Program-made: the position numbers and the translations under genes
In this document: positions 13,921-24,867 of the stretch, piece by piece
Layout: each line of letters begins with the position of its first letter
Position numbering within the stretch: position 1 is the stretch's first letter
Source: Diploscapter coronatus
Lineage: Eukaryota > Nematoda > Chromadorea > Rhabditida > Rhabditidae
Length of the DNA stretch: 64,000 nucleotides
NCBI GenBank assembly: GCA_964036155.1
Contig: OZ038423.1
Coordinates: 7,083,249-7,147,248 of the forward strand
Direction of reading: 5' to 3'
The notes under the pieces: generated by a model
The model's input: the letters and a program-made list of their open reading frames with translations, nothing else
Told to the model about the DNA's origin: nothing
The model's database searches: none

Positions 13921-16900
13921 TCAGACAGAGATGTCGTTATTGTTGTTGTTGCGATGGACTAGTCGATGGAAGAACTTATTGATTGCAGAGGGAGGCTTCT
14001 CCACTTCCACTCTTTCCATCTGAAAGTTGATTTTCTCGGAGTTTGATACAGGCTGACAAGGAAAGTGCTTTTGAAAGGTAATTATTGAAATTGCAGAAAA
14101 TCCTATGGAGAACCTTGAAGAAGAACGCTATTTCAACTTCGCTTCGTGCATATTCAAACAAGTGAAATAGAAACGCGGATGAGAGATATGAAATAGATTG
14201 GTGTCAGAATGTTTACCAAAAATGCCAGGAAAATCGCGCTTCAGACAAACTTAAAATATCTAGCGAGATAATAACTTCAAAAGTTCAATAATCTTCATAA
14301 GAAGAAATCACGAACCTCAGCGACTCTGTCTCTGATCTGCTTGAAAGAAGGTCTATCCTGTGGTTCAAAGGAATGACATTTCTTGTAAAGTTCCAGCATG
14401 TCGCTAGGAACCCACTGCTCAAATTTCAACTCGATCTGAAAGCAATTACGAAAATGAATGAAATCAAGCAAATCAAAAACAAATCTGATTTTTCTTGATC
14501 AGCTTGACGAGTGCCCGAATGTCCTGATAATCGTAGTAGGGCTCCTTCGCCTCGTGATAGATCTCCCAAACCAGCACAGAGAAACTTAAAATGAGTTGTC
14601 GTTTTCAGAGTAAAAAATTCGGTTTAAGATTCTTTGAAGCACACTCGTCATTTGTAGGCAAAAGCAAAATAAAATTCATGTATTACCTCCAGACGTCTGA
14701 CTTGGACGAGTACTTTCCCGATTTAAGTGTTTCTGGCGCCTGTAAAAGATCTATTTTCTTCGAGACTAGATGAACCCATGTTATCCACACGCTAAATGAG
14801 GAATAGATAGGACTGGAAGATTAAAGACTCCGAGGTGCATTTGGACACTTTACCTTAGGTTTTAGCCAGGCTTATATACCTACTGAACATCCTCTAACCC
14901 TCAAACATAATTGATTTAAAAATGACTGACCATCCACCTGGCAGGCACATTCTTCATCTTCCTGTCCTTGTACTCTGTGCCGACTGCAGCAAGTCCAAAG
15001 TCGCTTATCTTGATTTCGTTTTTACTGCCAAGCAGACAATTCCGCGAAGCAATATCTCTGGAATAAGTCATTTTCAAGAAAAAATCAACGTCTTTGTTCA
15101 ATACGGCTTGTTCAAAAAGTCACACTGTATGAAAAAAAGATTTTAAAAATTAAAAGTGAAACTATTCATAATACACTGCTGCTCATAAGTTTGAGTACCC
15201 CCCTATATTTTCAGGTTTCACTATGAAGACGTAATCAAAGAAAACTCTCGATATGATTATCAGTTAGGACATGTTGAAAAACCCCAGTATACAAAATTTC
15301 AGAAAAATTCGTTAGCGATTTATTGATTTTTTGAAAATAATCGATTTTTATGCCTGCTCATAAGTTTGAGCACCCTCTGCAAATGCTTGAATTTTCACGG
15401 GTTTTATTGATTTTTTTATGCTAATTTTAGTTTTATAACATTCTCCATGCTCGCTTTACCTAACTGCCAAGTTTCAGCCCGATCTGACTTTTCTGAAGAA
15501 AGATATGATTTTTTATCGCAACGCGTCCTTAACTATGGAAAATGACAGTTTTGTATGGGATTTTGAAGAAAGCTCTTCTAAAAAAATTCGCTAATCGGAT
15601 AATAGCCAACCTACCCAGAAACTATTAGTATGTCATGATAGCTCAACCAATAGACTTTCAAAATAAAATAATGATTGACCCTGAAAAAATCCTACAGGTG
15701 CAGACTACTACCTTTTCCGAAAACACTTGAAATTTTTCTCATTTTCCATAGTTAAGAGGTGGTTAAAACGGTGTCGTATGTTTGAAGCACTGGTATACTA
15801 CAGCAACGCGGTTTCAGACAATGAATCAAGGCAATAAATAAATGTAATTGGATGGCCTTACAGGATCTATAAGATTTTATAGGATATTTCTATCCATTTT
15901 TGCAGAATGAATTTTTTTAGAAGAGCTTTCTTCAAAATCCCATACAAAACTGTCATTTTCCATAGTTAAGGACGCGTTGCGATAAAAAATCATATCTTTC
16001 TTCAGAAAAGTCAGATCGGGCTGAAACTTGGCAGTTAGGTAAAGCGAGCATGGAGAATGTTATAAAACTAAAATTAGCATAAAAAAATCAATAAAACCCG
16101 TGAAAATTCAAGCATTTGCAGAGGGTGCTCAAACTTATGAGCAGGCATAAAAATCGATTATTTTCAAAAAATCAATAAATCGCTAACGAATTTTTCTGAA
16201 ATTTTGTATACTGGGGTTTTTCAACATGCCCTAACTGATAATCATATCGAGAGTTTTCTTTGATTACGTCTTCATAGTGAAACCTGAAAATATAGGGGGG
16301 TACTCAAACTTATGAGCAGCAGTGTAGAAGCTTTCTAGATAAATAAGCATTCCGACTTGGAGTAGGAAATGCAGAAAATTTATTATTGCCAACCTGTGAA
16401 TGACTTTCATCAGCTCGACATAGGCCATCCCCTTCGCAGCCCCATAGACGAAGATGATCTTCTGCGCGTCTGTGCAGGGTTCCTTCCGAAGCAGACTCTC
16501 CAGTGAACCTCCGTGGCAGAACTCCATCACGATCATTATCGGTTCTTTCTGAAAAAAGAAAGATGATTCTGCAGGAAATGGATTGAAAAAAACTACCCTG
16601 TTTTCAATCAAATTGATTTCTCCTTGCTGCCAACACCGTATGGTTTCTTTGTTCAATACTGCAGAAACTCGATATCACCTGGATAAGAGTAAATGCAATT
16701 TGGAAAGAAAACGAAACTCCCACAATGGGGGAATAAAACGCAATGATAGGCTTCCACAAAAAAACACCTTTAGCGCAGTGAATAACGCGCTTGCTCGATA
16801 TAAAAAAAGTCGAAGTTGCAGGCTGAGTATTCGCCTGTCCTCATTTTTTAAAATCAAAAATAGCTCAATATCTCTTACTTTGAAAAATAGTGCGTGAAAA

Positions 16901-18243
16901 GAGAAAAACGAAACCATACGGTTTTGTCAGCGAGGAACCAATTTGATTGAAATAAAGCATACAAATTCTCAAAGTGGTGGCAATTTTAGTGCGAGATTTT
17001 CACATTTTAGATAAGAGAAAATAATTTGCATACCTGCGCTCCGACTCCATAGAATTTGACGACATTCGGGTGTCTGATCTTGAGCATGGTGTTGGCTTCT
17101 CGAAGAAATTGAATTCGCTCGTCCTCTGTCAGATAGGTCGAGTTTGTCAGGGTCTTCACTGCTACTGGAATGCGCGCTCGGAAAGCAGATACCTGAAAAT
17201 GTGAATTGCGAAAATGTCCGCTTTTTATGATTTTCATAAATACTCACTCAATCAATCTGCACCCAAGATTTAAAAATTCAGAAAATTAAGACAATATAGG
17301 GCAGAGAAGTCAACAAAATAGTATGCTTAATGAGATTTCATGAGGTTCATTCAAAGACGCATGAATTGTACCTGTAGCTGTCCTTTGAAGACCTGTCCGA
17401 ACGCGCCAGCCCCCAACAATTTCCCAACTTCGACCTGCTCGTGATTCAGCTGCCAGTTCTTCCTGCAGACGGGGATCTGGATTATCATCTAAAAAAAATC
17501 ATTCGGATCACAATCCCCTTTCGAGTGTCTTGCAAATGTTGGCAAGAAGGACTAACAGATTCTTTGCAATGCTACTTCTCCTCACTCTAATTTCTTTCTT
17601 ATCCATAATAAGTCAAACTTGTAATTCGCAAATCCACAATTCAAAGGCTTACATTATCATGAACAGGTTCGCGGTTTCGCACGTGGTACTCGATGAGCTC
17701 TCCAATTGATTTGAACGCGAACTTCCGAACCCAGAAGAGTCGCTTCTGAAAAATCGTTCTTATCAGCCACCCATAAGTCAATTCGACGAACCTTTCTAGT
17801 CTTCCTGATGAGAATGTGATGGGTATTTCGCGCATGCCAAACAGAAATCACATAGCTCACGTGGTTCTGCAGCACCGTCTTTCGAACTGGAAAAAGGAAA
17901 ACGTTGTAAATTTAACAAGAAGTTCATCCATCTTCCAACCATTTTGAAAAGGAATTGTGGATCTTCTTTTCTATAAAATTTGAAATAAGAGATTTTCAAC
18001 ATGTACGAATTCATTCAACGAATTTCACAAGAGAAAATGCTCACCAAGGAATTCCCCAGGTTTTTTGATGATATTCCCGGCCTCATCCTTCGTCAAGTAC
18101 CCGTGGTAATAGCCTTCATCCTCGAGTGGTCTGCTCAGCATTCCAACTTCATCCGAGGAGATCTGGATGAGCCGCTCAGCAGCAGTGGTCTTTCGACTTC
18201 GATCAGGGTTCACCTGAAGAAAATTATCATATTTAGAACTCAT
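13921..18243 (-). CDS. Fer/Fes-like non-receptor tyrosine kinase, SH2 plus kinase, 430 aa
   Basis: Eleven exons: 18243-18045, 17886-17792, 17745-17653, 17488-17372, 17192-17034, 16548-16394, 15057-14931, 14739-14687, 14584-14509, 14435-14316 and 14019-13921. The SH2 domain runs from YYHGYLTKDEA through FLVRKTVLQNHVSYVISVW to HHILIRKTRK. The kinase has the glycine loop GAGAFGQVFKG, VAVK lysine, REANTMLKIRHPNVV, catalytic HRDIASRN (split after the R codon's second base), DFGLA, VPARWMAPE and a PQDRPSFKQI end. It lacks the F-BAR region of vertebrate FER/FES, as in the short kinases common in nematodes. HRDIASRN replaces the usual HRDLAARN; the catalytic Asp and Asn remain. The start and the donor at 14509 are the least certain points. 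A 1.15 kb inverted-repeat element fills most of the intron between 16393 and 15058. Confidence 0.9.
15174..16324. mobile_element. Tc1/mariner-like non-autonomous element with 416-bp inverted repeats (IR/DR layout)
   Basis: The ends are perfect mirror images: TACACTGCTGCTCATAAG on the left and the complement ending AGCAGTG-TA on the right, with a TA duplication at both edges. The near-perfect inverted repeats cover about 15174-15590 and 15908-16324, leaving a core of about 320 bp with no transposase reading frame. Inside each arm the motif CTCATAAGTTTGAG occurs twice, about 177 bp apart (15181 and 15358; mirrored at 16130 and 16306). This is the inverted repeat/direct repeat layout known from Tc1-like transposons such as Sleeping Beauty. 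The near identity of the arms suggests recent insertion or gene conversion. Confidence 0.88.
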
Positions 18244-18643
18244 AAACTTGAATATTGTAAAAGGGATGACTATGAACTGGAGAATGGCTAAACGTAGAGA
18301 CGTAAAAATATAGATGAAGCTTGAAGACAATCGGATTTTGAAATTTTTAACTATTCCCGAGAAGGTCGAATTTGGGAGGGTAATTCAATCGGTTCACAAA
18401 TTTCTAACGACTGTGAGTGAAGTTCTTGACGGAAAAGCTCAAAGGAAATTCGAAAACGCAGCGGAAATCGATCGAAAATGAACGAAATTGCCACTCGATC
18501 GATTTCGGTCGATTTTTGGCAAGTGGCGAAAATCGGGGTATAAAAGCGGTGGTTCTGGCCTAAAATTCATTTCGCTTCGATTTCTTGGTCCTGTTTCGAT
18601 TTTCTGCCTTCGATCGATCAGTCAGTCAGGAGCCGTGTTCGCA
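18244..18643. promoter_or_regulatory. Shared divergent promoter of the kinase and the chitin-binding gene
   Basis: Only 400 bp separate the two start codons. A TATAAAA box (18539-18545) faces the chitin-binding gene about 100 bp before its ATG. The ATG of that gene has no convincing trans-splice acceptor, so it probably uses a conventional TATA promoter. ATCGAT-type repeats occur around 18465-18515 and 18610-18620. Confidence 0.55.
18539..18545 (+). promoter_or_regulatory. TATA box of the chitin-binding proteoglycan gene
   Basis: TATAAAA in a GC-richer context, 99 bp before the ATG at 18644. Confidence 0.55.
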
Positions 18644-20989
18644 ATGCTGCTCCACTCCATCGGACTCGCGCTCATTTCGTGCGCCCTCGTTCATGCGACG
18701 CCCATCAAAATGGAGGAAGCTTCTGGAGGTACGACGACATTCTCGAAATTTTAGGCCAATTTTCTGAAAGTTCAGGAAAATCTCAAACTGAATAATTTTC
18801 TTTTTCAGACGTGATCATCGAGGCATCCGGCATGGAAACCGGCTCGGGAATCGAGACGTCTGGAATGGAAATCTCGGGAAGTGAGGCATCCGGAATGGAA
18901 ATCTCTGGAAGTGAGGCATCCGGAATCGAAAATGGACAGTTCAGCGGAGAAGGTGCGTGGGAAACGGATCAGAAGAAAATCTGTCAAATTTCATCTCGTC
19001 CCCCCTACTTATCGAAATTTTGCAGAATCTGGCGCCTCTGGCTTCGAGGACGTCATGTGGAGTCTAACGGACTGCCCCCGATTGCTGGATGGCAACTACC
19101 GTCTGTCCCCCTGCAACAACCGCTTCCTGTCCTGCTCGAACGGCCTGTCCTACCTCATGGACTGCCCTGCCGGTCTGCTCTACAACGCTGCATTCGATCA
19201 ATGTGACTGGCCTCACAACATCATTGGCTGTGAAGATGCCTCGGGAGAGGAGCTCAGCGACATGTCTGGATCTGGAATCGAGGGTCAGTTTCGAGTCGAA
19301 AGATGCAAATGAAATTCTCAAATTGATCTATCAAATGAAAAATATTGGAAAGTTAATATTATGAAAAGCTCGTGAACTGGCAAACGCTCGGAAATTTCGT
19401 AAATTCCTAATTGTTCTCCTTCAGCCAGCGGCGACTTCTCTGGAACGTCGTCCGAATTCGCAATTGAGTCGAGCGGCGCCATGAGGAAGATCTTGGTGGA
19501 TGCGTCCGGCAATGTGATTTCGATCATTGAGGCCTCGGGAGTCATCATCGAAGGGGAGCAGGAAGAGTCGGGCAGTGGATCGGGACTCGGTTAGATTGCC
19601 CTTTCTTTTCTTCAATCATTCAATTTTTGCAGCATCTGGTGAGGAAGAGTCTGGCAGTGGATCTGGACTCGGTTGGATTGACCCTTGATTCTTCTTTAAT
19701 CATTCGATTTTTACAGAATCGGGCGAGGAGAGAACCTTTGAAGTGTTTCTGTTCACAGTGCTCGATTGCCACGCCCTTCCAGATGGTCTCTACTCGCTGA
19801 CTGCCTGCGACCACAGGTACATCTCGTGCCGCGCGGGTCTGCCCTCCATTCGCCACTGCTCACCCGGCCACTTCTACTCATCCTCCCTGGAGCGCTGTGC
19901 CGAGGCCCACGCCATCGGATGCACTGGTGAAGGACAGTTCTCGGGTGAGTTTTGGACTTATCCCAAGTCTCACTTCCAAATTCTTCCATTTGCAGGCTCG
20001 GGTGATTTGGTCTTCGTCGACCCGTCATTCAGCGGCTTCTCCGGAGAAGAATCAGGATTCTCTGGTGAATATTCGGGTTTCTCGGGAGAGGAATCTGGAT
20101 TCTCGGGCGAATATTCTGGTTTCTCGGGAGAATATTCGGGCTTCTCGGGAGAGGAATCTGGACTAGGTTAGTTCCTCTCCAAGACAACTTGGAAATGCGA
20201 CGGATAATCTAAAACCTTTTCCTGATTCTCATCCAGTCGGTTTAGCTATGAATTCCTACTTTTCACCTTTTCCAACTTGTCCCCCCTTCCCTAAGTCGAC
20301 TTCAGAACTTATCTTCTGATTTTCAGGCTCTGGCATGAGCGGCGACTTTCCCTTCTTCTCTGCATCGGACTGCACTGCCCTCCCGAATGGCAACTACCCG
20401 ATGTCTGCCTGCTCTTCTCAGTTCCTGTCCTGCTCCAACAACCTGCCCCATGTGATGGACTGCCCCTTCGGTCTCTTGTACAACTGGGCGATCGATGCCT
20501 GTGATTGGTCCTCCAATCTCGGATGCGACGTCGAATCCTCGGGACTCGATGGCAGCGGAAGTGGAGGTTGGAATATGGGAATTGATCAAGCAAGCAGACT
20601 GGGGGACTTGTAAAATTTTGGCATTTGCACATGCAGACGCAGATCAAGAATGAGCAAGACTAAAATCTTGGTTTCAACGGCAAGTCGATGCTCATTTTTG
20701 ATCCGAATCTAAAATATCGATCCTCTTCCTCAAATGGTCAAAACACTTCTCGAACATTTTCAAGTTTTCAAATTATCATCATTCCTTTACAGACATGCAT
20801 CCCTCGTGCACTTCGGAAAACGGCTCGTTCTCCGTGGGCCCGTGCTTGGCGCTCTACGTGAAGTGTGTGGACGGCACTCGTTTCGAGATGTCGTGCGAGG
20901 CCGGTTCCGTCTTCTCCGATCCCCACAAGGAGTGCGTCTCTGTTGCCTCGGTCCAGTGCTCCTCGACTCACTCGTCCATCTTGGTCTAA
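18644..20989 (+). CDS. Secreted chitin-binding Ser-Gly proteoglycan (CPG-like), 508 aa
   Basis: This resembles the nematode chondroitin proteoglycans CPG-1/CPG-2, which bind chitin in the eggshell. Nine exons: 18644-18728, 18809-18952, 19026-19283, 19425-19589, 19633-19671, 19717-19944, 19996-20166, 20327-20566 and 20793-20989. A signal peptide (LLHSIGLALISCALVHA) is followed by four six-cysteine peritrophin-A (ChtBD2) domains in exons 3, 6, 8 and 9, for example DCPRLLDGNYRLSPCNNRFL. Ser-Gly rich linkers between them have many SGSG/ESG sites that could carry chondroitin. Exon 2 has a 10-residue tandem duplication (SGMEISGSEA); exon 7 has six copies of GFSGE(E/Y)S. All eight introns are phase 1, so each exon is a swappable module. 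The name is by family likeness, not orthology. Confidence 0.92.
20031..20163 (+). repeat. Tandem 21-bp coding repeat (GFSGE-E/Y-S)
   Basis: Six in-frame copies of a seven-residue unit in exon 7 of the chitin-binding gene. The variable position alternates between Glu and Tyr in the order E, Y, E, Y, Y, E. Third positions vary between copies, so the array is not brand new. Confidence 0.85.
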
Positions 20990-21152
20990 GCTGCAGGCCG
21001 GCAACCATCTCCCCCCTCCCCTCCCCCTCTTTCATTCATTTCTTTGTATCATGATCTCGCATCCGTTCTAGCGATTGCCATTTGAACACTTGTAGTCTCT
21101 CTAATTTTGTAAAACTAATGTCTACTTTGCACGTTCTCGCACAAGTTCTTGA

Positions 21153-21158
21153 AATAAA
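21153..21158 (+). terminator. Poly(A) signal of the chitin-binding gene
   Basis: AATAAA 164 bases after the stop codon. Confidence 0.6.
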
Positions 21159-23030
21159 GATTGAATTTTATCTGGTATTGTTGAAATTACTAATAAGAAG
21201 TTTAACAAGGAAATCCTCGTGGGTCAGAAATGAAACGATCTGTACTCGGAAAATTGTCTCCAACCTTAGGGAGAAGAGTTCTCGCGCGAGAATGTTGGGG
21301 AAATCGGCAGGAACTTCTCCAGCCTTTCCCATCTCCCCACCTTTGGGAAGCTCAGTATCGCATCAGAAATTGTTTTGCGTCAGTAACAAGTCAAATTGAT
21401 GAAGATGGGCTTCTTGAAGTTTCATCTTGGCCACCAATCGCCATTGGTTGCTCATTGATTTGAAAGCGAAATGATAGAAGGAAGTGAATTAGTCAAATGG
21501 GGATAGTCGGTGTGAAGCGAGTAAATTTTCAAGTAGTGAAAATGACATGTCGTGAAGCTCGTGGCACTATTACTCCCCTAGACTTTTGACAGACAAGAAT
21601 CTTCTGAAAAGTGGAGATCAATTTCAATTCCGATTTTTGCTATTTCTGATTTGTCATGTCATAGCCTTCTATCTTCGATGCTCTTCACCACGAGCAGCTT
21701 CATCTCATGTCATGTTCATGTCACTAACCGCATCCTTGCCTCCATTGTCACTGTCGCTGTCCCCATTTTTATGTCCATGTCTGTGTCTCTTCCTGTCTTC
21801 CTTTCCGATGCCACCGCTGTTGCTTTTGCTCCCACTTCCATGGCTTTCAATGTCTCCGCCTTTGTCCTTCTTTCTGCTACCTTTGCTGCCTCTCTTCTTC
21901 TCCTCCTTATCCTTCGACATCACAGTTGAGTAATGACTAAATCAAAAACTCGAAAATTCAAGTCGAGTCATGTATGCGCTAATTTATCAGACTTCTTCAA
22001 ATGTTTAGTTTTTTTTTTCGCTCTGTTAATATGTTTTCATCAAAACTTGTCATAAATCAAAATTTTAGCAGCTAGGATAAAATGACTTTATTCATCGAGA
22101 GAAAAATTTCCAAATTCAAACTTTAGAGGATACAATACATCTTTGTAAACTGGAAAGAAAGGGGCAAATCGTTAAGGTGTCCAAAGACTCGAGGGGATTT
22201 TCACTTATGTCTCTCAGGATCAGGTTAAGGATCAGTCTATATACTGGGAAGGGATGCGCATCACAAAGGAACGGTAAATCAAATAACGCAGATGACTCGT
22301 AGATTATCGAAATATGGAAATGAAAAAGGATCGTTACAAATCATGAATGAAGAAGGCAAAATTGAAAGTCGAAAATTGTCAGGCCATCAGATAAATACTG
22401 ATTAAACATGAACTCCTCTTGTTGGGTTCAAGAGGAAATAATGATCATTTTTCATACACTAAGAAAGAGAACTCACGTTTGTCACTACCTAATGGCCTAA
22501 ACGATATCAGATTTTCGGTCTTACCTTATCCACACTGCATAAATTATCTAAAACATGCCAAATAAATAGTAAAAGTTACTACTTTGAAAAGAGAATCGAA
22601 GAAGAATAAAAGTAGATCTGATAAATTATTTTAAAATGTGTTCTCGTTCTGCCGAAGAATATCTCGACGTTTTCAAATCAAATGGCTAACTGGGATTATC
22701 ATAAATGAAATGGACAAAGTACAAAAGTAATAAATATGTGAAGGTAGAATAAAATTATTATGGACGCTTCTGGTTGTCAATGCTTGAAAAATAAGTATGT
22801 ACAGTGTCGTTTCTTTCCAAACATTAACCTACGCCGGCTTACACTTTCGTTTCATAATATAGTTAGAAAAAAATCATCATAAAATGCTTAGACATGAAAC
22901 ATACTAAATCTCGCCTTTTTGTATCATTTAGCATCGAAAGGTATGAAATTCATAGATTCAAAAGATGGCCCTTCAAACTCACAAATCCTCCGTTTTTGCT
23001 GTAGTTCTCCGTCTATTTTCCATCATCAAC
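21159..23030. other. Intergenic stretch between the chitin-binding gene and snx-3
   Basis: Convergent 3' flanks. I see no gene that I can support. Notable items are a 14-base palindrome TTCTCGCGCGAGAA near 21279, and a CT-rich block at 21660-21920 whose complement is an open frame of Lys/Ser/Gly only. The part 21930-23030 is AT-rich. Confidence 0.4.
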
Positions 23031-24276
23031 TCATGCAGTTCGAATTTTACCAGGCACGTAGTTCTTGTCGATGGTCGGTTCCTGCAGGAAGATGTGCAGA
23101 GATCGCTCGTTTTGCGCGAGGGGATGTCCAGCTACTCTGAAAATAGAACATGAATTTTAGGACGGAAAAGATGCTTGACTTGTTTCGAGAAAATCTAAAG
23201 CCTTCCTTCTCATTGAAGCAAAGCAAAGATGTAATGAATTAAAAATCGCCAGAATCGAAAGGCCTCCCGAATCTATCAGCGGATTAAATGTAACATAAGG
23301 TTTTACTTGTCAACGGATAGGGAGGTTAACGAGTACAGGAAAAGCAGAGAAAAAAGGAGGAAAAATCGTTGACAAATACGGCCGTGTATGCATGATTTTC
23401 CCTCGGCAAATACAGGAGGCCAATTCAAACAATGCTACGGAAACAAAACTTATCCCATTTTTGGCTGCTTCCGGGATTTAAATTTCGAATTCCTACGATT
23501 AAAGATTATAAATCATGAGCAAAGCTGCAGAAACAAAACGATCTATAACTAAGATTCTAGAGAAATGTCTATAACATGTCATGCATTTTCGTCAGCTGTA
23601 TTGAGAGAAGAATTGGAATTTCCAGAATTTCTGTATCTTTTGTCACAGAAAACACCTACAGACATGATGACAATTCCTTCGCACTCAATGTTCTTAATTC
23701 TAACTCATCCTAAATCAAGTATGAAAAAATAACCCACTTGTTGATGAACTGCTCGAGGGCCTTCTTCCTTCTCTCGATGAATTCCTCCTCGAAAATGCCG
23801 TCGTCGTTGCGGAAGGGCAACTGTCGCTTCAGGGACTTGCCGGGCAGAGAAGGGACGACGATCTGAAACAAGACGACTTAACTTTAAAAAATATCATCCT
23901 GGTAGTTTCCAAAAGATTTCGCAATACTTGCTATTTTGCTAACTTTCTGTTCTGACTAATAAGTGTCCTACAAACCTTGCTGTCCCTTTCCAACTCGCCT
24001 CTAAGCCATTCGAAATCGCTGTAGCGCCTGCGGACACTCGATTCCTTCAGCTTGAACACAGGCAGGTTCGACTGGAAATTCTCTACCTTTCAAAATTCCT
24101 TTCCAACTATTTCCTACCCTCATCCTGATCTCGTAGTCAGTGTAGCGCATCTTGCCGACTCCGTGAGTGATGGGATTGACGACCTCGATCTCGAGGAAGT
24201 TGGCAGGAGGCGCGTAGGCCTCGTCCAGGGTCTGTCGCTTCGTCTGCAGACGCTGAGTCGCCACTGGACCACTCAT
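23031..24276 (-). CDS. snx-3: Sorting nexin 3, 161 aa
   Basis: SNX3 binds PI3P on early endosomes through its PX domain and, with retromer, recycles cargo such as Wntless. Four exons: 24276-24118, 24071-23976, 23862-23738 and 23136-23031. The protein is almost collinear with animal SNX3: TLDEAYAPPANFLEIEVVNP, the PX core RRRYSDFEWLRGELER (the RRYSDF stretch contacts PI3P), VPSLPGKSLKRQLPFRND, GIFEEEFIERRKKALEQFIN and the end AGHPLAQNERSLHIFLQEP ... KIRTA. Length equals the family's usual 160-165. The last intron (601 bp) is long for this gene. It diverges from the mS39 gene with about 590 bp between starts. Confidence 0.97.
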
Positions 24277-24867
24277 TATTGCGAACGCTGGAAAGTTAGA
24301 ATGAACTCATCAAGTGCACGGCTTTAATGGACTCGGGAAAACGCAGAAATCCAAGGCTAGTGATAAGTGACGTCACATAGCCACAGGGATAATTGAACCA
24401 AATGTAAATAGATAAGGGATCACGAGGGGTTTAATGGTCAAAATGATGGTTTAGGTCCAGGAAAATGGATTTTCTCAACTTGGCAGAGTGCAAGTAATTT
24501 TCTGGAACATAATTAGTTTGATAATCAGGCAATGGAATAAAAGTAGAACGAGAAATTACAAAAAAGTGGCGAAAATCAATGATGAGTAAACAGACACTCG
24601 ATTTGCCGACATACTGCGACCTTTCTTGTTTCGACGCAAAATTGCGGTTAGATTTTTGAGAAATTCGGAACTTCAGCTTTTTTTTAATTTGTCAAGACTT
24701 TTCGGGGCAAATAGAAGAACTTTCATGGTTCTGAAATCGTAAACGAGATCAGAAAAAGAAACAGAAAAGAATTTTATCGATTTTTGGCAAGCGGCATTAG
24801 CATTTTTATCGCGTTTTGTTTTTGCTCGTTCGTATTTTCTTTTATTTGGTATCTTTTCAGCAGGTTG
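24277..24867. other. Divergent intergenic region between snx-3 and the mS39 gene
   Basis: No coding sequence seen apart from an untranslated open frame preceding the leader acceptor. It ends with ATCTTTTCAG (AG at 24859-24860), a strong candidate trans-splice acceptor 7 bases before the mS39 ATG. Confidence 0.5.

Noticed and set aside
15174..16324. Possible CRISPR-like or satellite array, because a motif recurs four times.
   Set aside because: The copies are two in each orientation in mirror positions, which fits a transposon with IR/DR ends and not an array.
21705..21923. Minus-strand open frame of 72 codons rich in Lys, Ser and Gly.
   Set aside because: It is the complement of a CT-rich block like those found before other genes. 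There is no leader acceptor, splice site or known motif.
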